A stretch of 64,000 nucleotides of DNA. Source: Vanilla planifolia. Its lineage: Eukaryota; Streptophyta; Magnoliopsida; Asparagales; Orchidaceae. Both the position numbers and the translations under genes were made by a program. The stretch covers positions 606,745 to 670,744 of the forward strand of contig JAIUJO010000183.1 in assembly GCA_023846275.1 (NCBI GenBank), written 5' to 3'. The notes beneath the pieces are model-generated. The model made no database searches. It worked only from the letters and a program-made list of their open reading frames with translations, and was not told the origin of the DNA. Shown in pieces: positions 38,901 through 51,967 of this stretch (its first letter is position 1; the number at the start of each line of letters is the position of its first letter).

Positions 38901-40400
38901 TTAAGAAGAACAAATATAACATTCTCAATCAATAAATAAGTTAATAATTCAAATGACTTGAAAAAGTGTTAAAACCCTATGAAAAAATATTTAAAAAAAT
39001 ATATAAAAAAATATATTTAATTATATAGAGCTCATCGAGATGAGTCTGAAAATGTTTATCTGATCTCAATTAAACATCATTTGGAAACATTCATTTAGCA
39101 CATAAAATAGGAACAAATTAGAATAAATTATTACTTCAACGTTAAATGAATATATATTATCACTAAAATGAGTTAAATTGATCCAAAGTAATTTAAAAAA
39201 ACAAAACAAGATTAAGGTCACTTAAGAACAGATTTAGAATTGCTTAGTAATGTAAAAAATTTAAAGAAAAAAAATTTAAAGGAAAGAAATAAATTCTACT
39301 ACAAAGTTACATTATAAGATACTATGCAGGTCGAGTGTAACTTGCTTGATCATCAAATTTGGCACGAATAGAAATGAATCTTCATGCAAGAAAAATAATA
39401 AAAAATAAAATATTTAAAATATAAAATGAGTATCTATTAGATAGAACTAATTGAGATGAGTCCAAAAACGTTTGTTTTATCAATACTGGAACTCATTTGT
39501 AATTTCTAGAAATTACTAACAAATAAAAGTTAAAAAAACTAATATTGTCTATTAAATAAACATATTGGAAAACTAAATTAAAATAAGTTGAAGTAATGAA
39601 ATTGAAACATAACCACGTAAAAATATATTATATGTTACATGAGAAATGAATTTTAGTTCCATACGAATGTCCATTTCTTAATAAGAAATTTGACGAAATA
39701 AGACAAATTGCATAAAAACGTTGCATTCAAAGACACAAGAAAGGTTTACCATAACCTCCTTCATTTCAAAATTAGTTACACATCAAAATACCTCATAAAG
39801 TATGTTTAAATAATAGAAAATTAAATAATCAAAAAATTTATCTATGAATTGTTAAATAGATAGAGCTCATCAACATGAGCGAATGACACTTATTTGAACG
39901 ACATCAGTTGTCATTCAGAATTGCTATAATTGCAAAAGTTAATAAAAAATAGTACAAAAAATAAATTTTTAATTTTAGGTAAATATACATCAAAGCAAAA
40001 GTGAGAAAAATAGACGAAATGTATTATAACTAAGTAAAAGTAATAAAAATGTCATAGAGAGAGAAGAATAAGACTTTTTTAGTTAAAAGCCAAAAAAAAG
40101 AAAAACATTTGAAAGCATGAGGTAATGTCTATAACAATGTTGCATTCTACGACACTAAGAAGTTTATGTGACATCTTCTATTATAAAATGAAGTAGAATA
40201 AAAATTTCTTATAAATCCCATGGAAAAAAATTTTGAAATATAAAAATAAATAAGATGAGTGTAATGATATTTATTTCAACTCATTCAAAACTCAAATTTA
40301 ATCATCATTAATTATCAAAATAAATTATCATAAATAATACAGAAGTATTTTTTAAGTATTAAATTATTATATATTAAAGTTACAAAATATAAATTGAAAC
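32941..40400 (-). repeat. Degenerate ~415-bp satellite, reverse block R3
   Basis: The array resumes with 'caggtacaaatccaaatatc' and 'ataaagtgtgccaaaac', a few dozen bases further along the unit than where it stopped at 26688. Dyad copies are well preserved at 39028-39046 ('gagctcatcgagatgagtc') and near 35206, 37030, 39450 and 39860. Frames at 37233-37439, 37917-38123 and on the minus strand at 35755-36102 are open by chance in repeat sequence. No gene is seen. Confidence 0.88.
39028..39046. repeat. Best-preserved copy of the conserved dyad in the unit
   Basis: The text 'gagctcatcgagatgagtc' forms an imperfect inverted repeat: arms 'ctcat' and 'atgag' around a 4-base centre, extended outwards by GA/TC with one offset base. 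The same element stands at the corresponding place in many other units and is among the most stable parts of the repeat. Another clear copy, opposite strand, is at 51951-51967. Confidence 0.7.
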
Positions 40401-40446
40401 ACGCCATTATTATATTATGAAGTAAGCCCTGATTTACAATAAATTA
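40400..40446. other. Orientation switch R3/F3
   Basis: The reverse unit ends at 'aatataaattgaaa' (about 40399). A stretch of about 45 bp with no clear unit match follows, and from 'cgttacatttcctta' the forward unit continues with 'tatattgtttcaatttaatt'. The unmatched 45 bp are the only candidate filler DNA at this breakpoint. Confidence 0.65.
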
Positions 40447-41248
40447 ACCGTTACATTTCCTTATTTTTTATATTATATTGTTTCAATTTAATTAATTATA
40501 GCATTACTACATATTTAATAAATATTAAAAGAACTTATTTATCCATATTTTCTTTGTAATTTGTAGTAATTTATAATACGGTCTAATCAAGATAAAAAAA
40601 ATGTTGTTATAATCATTTTGATGCGATCTATCTAATTAAGCGATCATATTTATATTTTTAAAAATAATTTTTGTTATCAAAGAACATTTCCAAAGAAAGT
40701 TTAATTCTTTCCTTTTTTTCATTAAGAAGGTTGCTGCATTCAATTTTATTATTACCTTAGAATGTAGCCTTTCTATAAAATTTAACTAATTTCAAATTTT
40801 TTCTTTTTTTGAGCGCATTACTATATAACTCATTCTTACTTGTCTTTGATTTCATAATGTTATAACACTTAAATTCATCTCATACAAGTTTTAAAATATT
40901 TTTACTTAATATTTGAAAAAGATTATTTATTTTTTAAAAATATTTTTGTATCGAATGCTTTGGCACACTTTATAAATGAGGATGTGTTTCTCAATCTTCT
41001 TAAAATCTTGGAATGCAACTTTCCTAATTAATTTATCTCATTCATTAAAATATTTTACTTTGATTTTTTTGTACTAGCTAATAACCAAAAAGAAACGCAC
41101 TTATGGCCATTAAATGCCTTTGATTAGGTTATGTTAAATTTTTTTCAGTTTGATTTTTTTACTATTTATTTACCTAATATTAAGCTAAAATCTTTTATTA
41201 TTTATGTTTATTTCATTTTGTAATTTTTAATAATTTCAATGAGGTCTA

Positions 41249-41297
41249 AGTGTATAATTAATTTCTTAGAAATAAAAAAGTGTATAATTAATTTCTT
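41249..41297 (+). repeat. 30-bp direct duplication
   Basis: The 19-base stretch 'agtgtataattaatttctt' is present at 41249-41267 and again identically at 41279-41297. It is far younger than the surrounding units. Confidence 0.85.
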
Positions 41298-41491
41298 TCT
41301 AATTCCTTTTTTAATTAATACCATTCCAAAACAAGATCAAATTAAACTAAATTAATGGTAGTTGAACTCATCTCAACTAGATGTTTCTAATTAAATACTC
41401 AATTTTAAACTTTTTAAATGTTTTATTTTTTTCCTTTGTCTACAAAATGTTTTATTAGTTCTTAATTTGATGATCAAGAATGTTATAGTCA

Positions 41492-41591
41492 ATGTCCTTA
41501 ATATCTTGAAATGCAACATTCCTATACAATTTGTGTTAGTGTCATAATGAATGTCCATAATACATTTGAAAGTAACATTCTTGTACAATTT
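41492..41591 (+). repeat. ~59-bp diverged local duplication of a unit segment
   Basis: The segment 'atgtccttaatatcttgaaa' to 'cctatacaattt' (from about 41492) is followed about 59 bp later by 'atgtccataatacatttgaa' to 'cttgtacaattt'. Both represent the same part of the unit, so a single unit here carries that part twice. Confidence 0.7.
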
Positions 41592-42942
41592 ATCTTATTT
41601 TATTTGAGTGTTTTTATTTTATTTTGTTATATTACTTTGAAACTCTAATTCTCCATTGCTGAGACCTTTAAATGTTTTTAATTGGTTAAATTAAAATGAT
41701 CAAATGATCACATTTTTATATGTTTACTTAATATTAAAGTAGTTATTTATTACTATTTATGATTTTTAATTTGGTAATTAATAGTAACTTCAAATGAGAA
41801 TTGATTAAGAAGAAAAGGTTATCAATCGATTCATCACCTTAAGGAACTTTATAAAATAATTTTTTATATTCTTAAATAATATTTTCTATTTTCACTTTTT
41901 ACAAGATAATTTGAGGCAAATAAGATTTGATGATTGTGGAAACTCTAATGGAACATAGTATCATCGGATACACCATTTTTGTTACAATATATCACATAAT
42001 TCAAATTAATCACTTTAATCTTTTTAAATTTGATAAACACTAAATCTCCTTTTGTGCAACCTTTGCATATCTTTGATTCTAAGAGATTACAATGCTAAAC
42101 TTTATCTCATTTTCACTTGAATATTTATTTATTTATTTTTTATTAGAATGATAAATTTTTTATTTATGATTATTTATTGTTGTAGATTGCTACACTTCTA
42201 AACAAGGTCGAATCTAGGCGAAAGAATAATCATTGGATCTTGTCTATCGTCAAATTAAATATTCACTTTTATATTTTTTTCCATAATATTTTATATTCGT
42301 GTGCATTGGCATTATTTATAAGTTGTTTTGATCATACCTAATCTTGATGATGGATCATGTTACACTCAGGCTCTTTTGTTGATTATAATATATGTTTTCT
42401 ATATAATTTATCTTATTTATTCAAAGGTTTTTCTTTTATTTCTTATATTACTACCAAACTCTAATTATCCCATCATATGAACTTAACTTCCCTTTGATAT
42501 TGGTATATTGTAATTCTTTAAATTATCTAATATCATATTCAATATACATATATATGTAATATTAACTAAATAATTCATTGTTATCTTTTATTATTTTATT
42601 AATAATTTCTAATATTTAAAAATAATTTTTGACATAACAAAACAGAATGCCATTTCATTCATCGTTAAGAACACCAACCGATTAGATATTTATTTTCTAA
42701 ATATTTAATTTTTTTGGTCTTTTTCATTGATTATGAGATTTTTTTATTCAAATAGTTTTTGTTAAAGGAGGAGGTTACACTCGATCTCCATAGAATCATA
42801 GAATGAAACATTCTTATACAAATCTCAATTCTTCATATTCTCATTTTTATTTTATTGTATTACATTTCAAATATAAATCTCATCCAATTTAAGATTTGCG
42901 TCTCATTGGTTTGGCTACATTGTATTGTTACAAGCAAACTTA

Positions 42943-42948
<6 letters not shown>

Positions 42949-43025
<77 letters not shown>

Positions 43026-43090
43026 GTGTGTGTGTGTGTTTGTGTGCGTGTGTGTGTGTTTGTGTGCGTGTGTGTGTATATATATATATA
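42949..43090. repeat. Compound (TA)37-(TG)-(TA) microsatellite
   Basis: A TA run covers about 42949-43022. It is followed by a TG-rich tract (43025-43077) with two copies of a 'tgtgtttgtgtgcg' motif, then a second short TA run to about 43090. The flanks are one forward satellite unit in register: 'ggctacattgtattgtta' before and 'tttatttaaataaataattc' after. Open frames through it encode only YI and VC dipeptides and are not genes. Confidence 0.95.
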
Positions 43091-44118
43091 ATTTTTAAAG
43101 TATACTATTTCATATGATTGTTTATTTAAATAAATAATTCATAATAATTAAAAAATAGGTCAAATCAAGAGTAAACAAACGCCATTCTATTGCTGTATAT
43201 AAATGAAAATTCTTTTTTGTAATTTTAAATGTTATATTTTTTGTTATTTTTTTATGCTTTATGAATCATTAATTTGTACCTAATTTGACGGTTTACGATT
43301 AACTTTAGATATGTTGTCTTTTTTGGAATGCAACTTTCTTGTAATATTTATCTATTTTCTTAAAATTTATTTCTTTTATTTTATTGTATTACTCTGTCGC
43401 TATATGTTTCTTTTCTTGTTGCTTTTGCATCCCTTAGGTTTTGTAAAATTTTATGGATTCAATTAATGTCATCTCAACTTTAATATGTTTTTTTACATAA
43501 TATTTAATTAATAATTTATTATTATTAGTTATTATTTAGTTTGATAATTTTTAATAATTCTTAATAATGTAAAGATGATACAAAGGTCATTAGATTAATC
43601 TTTATGAGTCCTATCTAATTAGAAATTTTTTATTTAAAATATTTAATTTTCTATGTTTTTTGCAATCTTTACAAGATTTTTTGAATAATACCTTTTTTGT
43701 TACATGAGGATGTTATGCTTGACCTTGCCATATCATGGAAAAAACATTTTCCATACAACTTATCTCACTTTTGACATATTTCATTTTCATTTTGATATAT
43801 AACTTTGAAATTATAAATATAATTTGGTTTGACCTTTAGATTTCTTTTCAGCTTATATTGTTTTTTCCAAATTATCTTATTTCTTTTTTTATACATATTT
43901 AAATTGTTTTAAAAGAATGTACTTTTTATAAAAGTTTTGTTTGTTTGCTGTGGTAATTTGTAATACCTCGAAATCATGTCCCATTGAAATGATACAAATG
44001 TCATTGGACTTCTCTTAGGAAGTTCATTTTTACAATTTTCAATATTTTTTCTATACTTTTTGCATGCTTCATAAGATATATTTATTGGTACACAATTTGA
44101 TGTTCAACGATGTTACTT

Positions 44119-45325
44119 TTGTAAATGAAGAAAAATTTTGAGCACTTTGGATGTGTGAGTGACATTTCAAAGAATGAATGAGGAGATGTCCGTCAAAATT
44201 AATAATCAATAGAATAACAATTTTTCCAAAACAATAAAATCATTTCACAATTCTTACAAATGTCTTCAATCGATGAAGTTTGTAAAACAATCCAAGATAC
44301 TTTGAAGACTATTCTTTCACAGTCTTATGAAGTGCATGGCATATTCTTTACAACTAAACCTTTTTCACACAAAAAACCTAAAATTTATTGCATGACACAC
44401 AAAAGACAAGGGTGACTTAATAATTAAAACACTTGAAGATCAATTATTTACAACATTTCAATGTGTTACTACACTAAGGTTAGTAGCTTAACTATGTCTT
44501 TTCCCTGACTAAAGGAATGTTCCTTCTCATTTAGGTTAATTGAGACATTTTAAAATAATTTATTAATGTAGGTATTATGGTTTGATATAGAATGGTTATA
44601 ATTTAATTTTACTAAAACTAGTTTACCTATAGAATTCTTCAATGTATTTGAACCATGAGTCACAATCCTAGTTATCATGAATTCCTTAAATTTTAACAAG
44701 TTAAAGGAAAGTTTGGAGAACGAAAAGTTAAAATTTAAATTCCTATTCATACATGACATTTAGTATGTTAATATGAATGTGCATAACCCTATCCTTGACA
44801 CCTTTTAGCACCTTAAATAAAGAAAGTTAAAGTAATTGACCATAATATGTGGTACTTTTCAATAAGGGATATGAATGATTAGAAATAAGAAAGCATAGGG
44901 GAAACTCTAGTTATAAGGGAGATAAATGAGCAACCCAAACCATCAAGAACTAGGAAAGTAATTCTAGCCATGAACAACAATGTAGGGGACAAACCTAATT
45001 GGCTAATGTGAAAAAGAAGACTTGTCTATTAATGCACAAAAACTTTTAAAGGTCGAAAGAACCTTACAACTATGTGCCTAAACAAAATACCTGCCACATT
45101 AAAATTTCTTTCTTTTAATGGAATGCATGATGCTAGATTTTTAATATTGCCAAAAAAATTATTTTTTATTTTTTCCACATAAAATGCTAGCTTTAACAAA
45201 AAAAATGAGATGAATTTATGACTCCATGAATAACAAACTAAGCATGATGATTTTTCAATTAGGTTGAAATCATTTATGATCAATGGAAATGCTAATTCCT
45301 TTTTTAATCTAATGGATATCATTAT
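44119..45325. other. ~1.2-kb non-satellite insert, unidentified
   Basis: Between 'cgatgttac' (44115) and 'tatgcttgcttattttgtta' (about 45331) no unit landmark is found, and composition is visibly less T-skewed. The forward array continues on both sides, with about 200 bp of the unit missing. Minus-strand open stretches at 45029-45322 (97 codons) and 44550-44759 (69 codons) lie inside. The first is rich in K, F and L with scattered polar residues, and I do not recognise it. No terminal repeats are obvious by eye. It may be a fragment of a decayed transposable element. Confidence 0.45.
45029..45322 (-). pseudogene. 97-codon open stretch in the 1.2-kb insert, unidentified
   Basis: This is the longest frame of the insert, and its 5' end almost coincides with the insert edge. 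It contains 'FPLIINDFNLIEKSSCLV', then 'KFISFFLLKLAFYVEKIKN', 'IPLKERNFNVAGILF' and 'RFFRPLKVF'. It is more mixed than the repeat shadows, which suggests real coding ancestry, perhaps of a transposable element. I see no diagnostic motif and cannot name a family. It could also be chance. Confidence 0.2.
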
Positions 45326-45329
45326 TATA

Positions 45330-48300
45330 TATGCTTGCTTATTTTGTTAATCCATAGTAGTTCTCAACAAGGTCCATCAATATGATGCAAACATTGTTTG
45401 AATAAAAAATGACTAGCTCTAACAAATTCAATAATAATTTAATAATTTTTAAAACTATTTTTTTTCTAATATTTTTGATATTAAGATAAAGGATGTTATG
45501 CTCAAACATTTTAGTATCATGGAATTCAACTTTCCCAAGAAATTTATCTTATTTACTTAACTTTTTAGCTTTGATTAGGTAATAGTAGTTTGTAACTCTA
45601 AATAATATTTCATATGACATTTATAGGTTTTCAATTTGGTTCTTTAAATTGTTTGAAAATACATTGTTTAATCCTCGACATGTGTTTAATAAATTTTAAT
45701 AAAATAATTTATTATTTATTTTGCCTATGTAATTGGAAGTTAATTATAATTGCAAACAAGGTCTAATCGAGTGAAAGGAAGCACTGTTGGCTTAGTGTTG
45801 ACTAGCCCTATCAAAGTAAACATTTATTTTTTTATTTTTAAAAAAAATATTTTCAATAATTTTTGAATGCTGATTGACGTATTTTGATACATACAATATT
45901 TGACAATTAATGATGTTATACCATATCTCCTTAGTAATAAGGATGGTAAGAATCTCTTATAAATTATCATATTAATTCAAAGTTTTTATTTTGTAAGACT
46001 ATTATAGAACTCTAAATCTAATCTCATTTTAATTTTAAATATCTTTAATTATATTATGTCCTTAAAGTTTTTCCCATTTCAGCTTTAATATTTATTTACT
46101 TATTGCAAAAAAAATTTGCTATTATTTATACTTATTTGCTTTCGTAATTCATAATATTTTGAATATTATCTGACATTGAGAAATAAATGTCATTTAAATC
46201 CTCATGATGAGTTCTATCAAATTATGTATTCTTTTTATTTTTTTTCTTAAAATTATAGTTTCTTTAATTTTGGAATGTTTTATGCATAATTTTTATTTCT
46301 TCCTTATTTTGATAATCGATGTTGATACAAATGAACTTCTAAATAACTTGGACATAACATTTTATAAAACTTTTCTCACATTTGTTCAAAATGTTTCTTT
46401 GATTTGGTTATATTACTATTGAGTTCTTGTTCTCCACTTGTGTGCTCTTTACCTCACATAAATTAAAAAAAATTACACTCATCTATTTATTTCATTTCAA
46501 TTTTTATATTAAATTAAAAATATTTTATTAATTATTTATTATTTGGTGCTATGCACTGTTATAGTTACAAATGCTTTCCAATTAAAATAAATATTTATTT
46601 TTTTTATAATTTAATACTTTTAAATTTTTTCAATTTATCTAGTTTTAGGTTTAATATATATTTTCTTAATATGAAAATAGTAATGCTTTTTTACATATGC
46701 TTATTTATTGTTATAATTTGTAGCAATTCACATCTATGTCCATCAAAATTATGTGAAATTTTTTTGACTCATCTTGACAAGCACTAACAAATTAAATATT
46801 TATTTGCCAAATGTTTATACTATTTTTTTCTATATTTTTCCAATTACGATCAAGAATGTTTTGCTCTGTTATTTTAGTATCACAGAATTCAATTTTCTGT
46901 TACAATTTATCTTTTTATTAAACATTTTTGTCATTGATTTGGTAATATTTCTTTGTAACTCTAAATCATCTTTCATGTGGCCTTTATAAGATTTCAATTT
47001 GGTTGTTTTAAATTGTTTGAAATTATCTCATTTAGTCCTCAATAGGTGTTTAATTAATTTTAATATAATAATTTTATATTACTTTTGCCTATGTACATTG
47101 GTAATTCTTTATAATTGCAAACAAGGTTTAATTGAGTGAAAGGAAGCACCATTGTCCTAGTATTGACTAGTACAATCCAAATAGAAATTTTTTTTAATAA
47201 TTTATTTTTTATAATTTTTTCATGTATTATGAGCTATTTTGATACATACCCAATTAGACGATTAATGATGTTAAACTAGACCTTCTAAATAACATGAAAC
47301 GGAACATTCTCTTACAAATTATCTCATTAATTCAAAGTTTTCATTTTATTTTGTAAGACTATTATGTAACTCTAAGCCTAATTTCATGTCACTTTCAAAT
47401 GTCTTTAATTATATTATGTCCTATAATTTTTCCTTATTTAGCTTTAATATTTATTAACTTATTGTTAAAAATTAATTTATTATTATTTATACTTATTTAC
47501 TATTATAATTCTTAATATTTTGGATAGTGTCTAACCGTGAGAAATAAACATCATTGAAATCGTCTTGATGTGTTCTGTCAAATAATTTATTCTTTTCCTT
47601 ATTTTTTTAATATTCTAGTTCTCTCATTTAGGAATACTTTATGGGGCTCTTTTGAATAAGTTGGAAAGTATTTTCCTAAAAATTTTCTCATTTCATCAAA
47701 ATTTATATTTTTATTTTGTTATATCACTTTTAAGCCCATGTTATCCACTTGTGTGATCTTTAAATCACAAACGATTTAAATAAATTACATTTCTTGTATT
47801 TATCTCTTTTAAACTTTTATATTTAGTTACAAAATATTTAATTAATAATTTAATAATTTTTATTATTTAGCATTATGCTCTGCAACAGTTCCAATGCGGT
47901 CTAATTGAAATAAATATTTATTTTCCTATAATTTCTTACTTTTACATTGCTTCAATTTATGTAGTTTTAGGTTTAATATATATTGCTTAATTTTAAAATT
48001 GTAATTCATTATTACATCTGCTTACTTATTTTTGTAATTAATAGTAATTCACAAGTAGGTCCATCAAGATTATGTAAACATTGTTTTGATACATCATGAC
48101 TAGCTCTAACAAATTAATTGTTTATTTGCCACATTTTTTAAAATATTATATTTTCTAATTTTTTTGCATTTACGAATGATGTTCTTAAGCTCAATCATTT
48201 TAATATCATGGAATTCAACTTTCTCATAATATTTATCTTATTTTCAATTTTTCGTCTTTAATTTGGTAATATTAGTTTTTAAGTCTAAATCATCTTTGAA

Positions 48301-49330
48301 GTGGCATTTATAGGTTTTCCATTTTCTTATTTTATTTTTTTTTAAATTATCTCATTTAATTCTCAACATGTGTTTAATTAATTCTTATATAAAATTTTAT
48401 TCTTACCTTTTCCTATGTACATGGGTAATTCATTATAATTGCAAACTACCTCTAGTCGAGTCAAAGAAAGCATCATTGTACTAATATTTAATAACTACAT
48501 CAAAATAAAAATTTATTTTTTTATTTTTAAATTATTTATTTTCCACAATTTGTGGTTGCTTTATAGATATTTTCACACATACCCTATTTAACAATTAATG
48601 ATTTTATATTAGATTTCCTTAGTAAAATTGAAGGAAACATTGTCTTACAAATTATCTCTTTAATTAAAAGTTTTCATTTTATTTTGTAAGAAAATTTTGT
48701 AACTAAATCTAATCTCAAGTCATTTTTAAATTCTTTAACTATATTATGTCTTTTAATTTTACCCATTTCAGCTCTAATATTTATTTACATATTGTTAAAA
48801 AATAATTTATTACTATTTACGCTTATTTGCTTTGGTAATTTATTGTATTCTGGACGAGGTCTCACCTTGAGAAGTAAATGTCATTGAAATCGTCTTGATT
48901 AGTTCTATCCAATGAAGCATTCAATACATTATCTTTTAATATTCTAGTTTCTCTGCTTTAGTAATGCTTTATAGGGCATTTAAATTTCTTCCATATTTCA
49001 ATAATCGATGACGTTATAGTTGATCTTCTAAATGGCTTGGCAAGTACTTTCACTAAAATTTTCTCTCATTTTGTCAAAATTTTTACTTTGATTTGATTAC
49101 ATTAATTTTAAGCTATTGTTCTCCACTTTGCAACCTTTATGTCACATCAATTAAAATAAATAACATTTCTTCTATTTATAATGTTTCAAATTTTATATTT
49201 ATTTACATAATATTTAATTTGTAATTTTTACTGTTAATTATTATTTATTTGTGTGCTTCATTACTACTCCATATGATGTCCAATTGAAATAAATATTTTT
49301 TGAATAATTTTAATTATAATGTTTCCCAAT
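45330..49330 (+). repeat. Higher-order repeat of 1.32-1.37 kb, three copies
   Basis: Private landmarks recur with a constant offset: 'ggtccatcaa' at 45371, 46737 and 48058 (1366, 1321); 'tgcaaac' before 'tctaatcgagt' at 45751, 47116 and 48440 (1365, 1324); 'ttgtaag' at 45991, 47351 and 48684 (1360, 1333). Each multimer holds three recognisable units plus one truncated unit with 'ggtgctatgcactgttatag' near 46550 and equivalents near 47870 and 49255. Equivalent positions resemble each other more than adjacent units do, the hallmark of higher-order amplification. Confidence 0.85.
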
Positions 49331-50694
49331 ATTTTGGAATATTTTAATTGACAACAACATTCTACTTAACATGGTGACCAAGGATACTACACTCAGTCTC
49401 CTTAGTATCATAAAAGATAATAATTTTATATAATTTGTCTCATTCTTTTAAACTTTTCATTTTTATTATATTATATTACTTGAAACTAAAGCACTACTCC
49501 CTTATGACATTTAAAATTCTTTTAAATTAACTTTCTTCAACTTTAATATTTTTATTTACTTAATATTAAAATAATAATGTATAATTATTTATACTTTTCT
49601 TAGCTCAATGTGCTCATTTGATGATCAACAATGTTACACAAGCTCTTTTTTGTATCGTGGAATGGAACTTTATTGTAATTTTTTTTATCATTCTTTCTAG
49701 TTTTTATCTTTAATGGGATTAAATAATTGTGTAATTCTAAATCTCCTCTCGGTTGACCTTTGCATCCATTTGATTTAGTTATTTAATCATTTTTGAAATT
49801 AAGTAATATCACCTTCAATAAATGTTTACATGATTTTAAATAAACAATTTGCTATAATTAATGTTTACTATTTTGCATAACTCATAGTAAATTTGAATAT
49901 AGATTGGATGAGATAAAACAAATGTCATCAGAGTAATAATGATTAAACTATATCTAATTATTTTTTATTATTAAAACTTCAAATATTTTACTTTCAAGGG
50001 GTTTTACATCATTTATGAGAATTTAAATGCATAATTCTTTTGAATATTTAGAATGTTCCACTTGATATCACAAGTATCTTAGAATGCAATTTTCTTAAAT
50101 AATTAATAAAAATTTTTCAAAATTTTTGTTTTAATTTTATTATAGTACTATGAAACTCTAATTCTTATATACTGTGACTTTTAGATTTCTTATATTTGGT
50201 TATATTACACAACTCCTATTTGCCAATTTTTATCTTTAATATACATTTTCATTAAATTAAAGAAATTATTCATTATTATCTTTATATATTTAATTTAGTA
50301 AATAGATGTTATGTTGAAAGAGGTTTAATTAAGATTAATCAAGCATCATTGGATTTATCTTGAAGAGGTTTATCTAGTTAAATGTTCATTCTTATTTTTT
50401 TCAATATTTATTTTTTAAGGGATTTAACACTATTTTTATAATAGTTAATTTATGCATATTTTGAGAATTGAGCTTTTCTCACTACATCTCTTTAATATTT
50501 TTGAATGAAATTTTCCTTTACTATTTATTTAAAATTTTCAAATTCTTTGCTTTTATTTGATATGTTAGCAAGACATTTTAATTCTCCTCTCAGGTGACCT
50601 TTTTGTTGCTTTAATTTGGCTATATTAAATAAGTTGAAATTAATTAATTTTGACATTAATAAATGTATTTAAGTATTACTAAAGTAATAAGTTA

Positions 50695-50714
50695 TAATTA
50701 TATATATATATATT
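50695..50714. repeat. Short TA microsatellite
   Basis: An A/T dinucleotide run of about 18 bases interrupts a forward unit at its 'tttattattatttatgc' part. It is at a different unit position from the longer TA tracts. Confidence 0.8.
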
Positions 50715-51950
50715 TAAATTGCAAAATCATAATAATTCCAAACAATATCCAATATAGAGAAAACAAAAATCATTAGGCTTTTCTTAATGAGCACTATTTT
50801 TTTAGTAATCATTTTTTAAAATTTTTAAATATTTATTTTCTATAATTTTTGCATGATCTATGAGATTTTTTAATTATTACATAATTTTATTGGAATGAAT
50901 GTTACACTTAATCTCCAAAGAACTTTATAATGCCATTTTATTGTATAATTTATCTCATTTTTGCAAATGTTTCCCATTAATTTGATATATTACTTAGTAA
51001 ATATAAATCTTCTCTAGTATAATAGTTATAATTCTTGGAATTGGAATTATTACGTATGTTAATTTTATGTTATTTATGCATTAACATATATTTTTATAAT
51101 ATTCAAATATTAATTTATTATTCTTTATTTTTATTTCTTTGGTAATGCACAATAGTTCAAAAGATGGTCCAATTGAAATGAATTAAATTTATTATAGTTT
51201 TCTTAATAAGACCAATCATATTAAGTCATCACTTTTATATATTTTAAATTTTTAATGGCCGAGTGTTTCACATTTTTTTAAGAAATTAATTATTTATATC
51301 TAATTTAATGAGGTGAATGTTATGCTTCATGTCCATAGTGTCTTGAAATGTTTCATTCCCACCCAATTTGTCTCACTTTTTTAAATTGTTTTTTATTTAA
51401 TTTTATTACAATGAATTGGAAATCTTCCCTCATATGATTCTAAAATTGCCACATGCAAGAAGATTCATTTCTTTATTTTTTTAAAATGTATTTTCATAAG
51501 ATTAAAATATAATTGATTATTATTTATACTTATTTAATTTTATTAATCTTTGTAATTCTATACGAGTTTTGAATTAGGCAAAAAAATAATCAAAGTGCTT
51601 GTCTCGTCGTTCTCTATCTAAATAAGGCTAATTATCATATTTGGAGAACAAGGATGTTACACTAGACCTATTTTGTATCTTAGAATGCAACTTTTTATAT
51701 AATTTATCTACTTTTTCAAATTTATCTTTTAGGTTTGGTCATATTACTATGAAACTCTAATTTTGCTCTCTTGTGATATATACATTACTTTGATTTGATT
51801 GTACTAAAATGTTCTAATTGATCTTATATATGCTTTGATTTATATTTACATAATATTAAAATAGTAAAACTATTTTTTAAGCTTATTTAAATTTTTAATT
51901 TATAGTAATTCCGAACAAGGTATGATTAAGGTGAAATAAACATTGTGTTA

Positions 51951-51967
51951 CTCATCTCGATGAGCTC
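51951..51967. repeat. Conserved dyad copy, forward strand
   Basis: 'ctcatctcgatgagctc' has perfect 'ctcat'/'atgag' arms and is the forward counterpart of the copy at 39028-39046. It lies between 'aaataaacattgtgtta' and 'tactcaattaaatattc', its standard neighbours in the unit. Confidence 0.7.

Larger units (their letters stand above)
40446..44118 (+). repeat. Degenerate ~415-bp satellite, forward block F3
   Basis: Forward units carry 'ggatgtgtttctcaatctt' near 40980, 'aagaatgttatagtcaatg' near 41475, 'catgttacactcaggctc' near 42357 and 'ggttacactcgatctcc' near 42773. Two local microduplications (41249-41297 and 41492-41591) and a long compound microsatellite lie inside. It ends at 'caacgatgttac' near 44115. 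Confidence 0.87.

Noticed and set aside
42855-43117. Two overlapping frames encoding Tyr-Ile and Val-Cys repeats
   Set aside because: They are translations of the TA/TG microsatellite in two frames.
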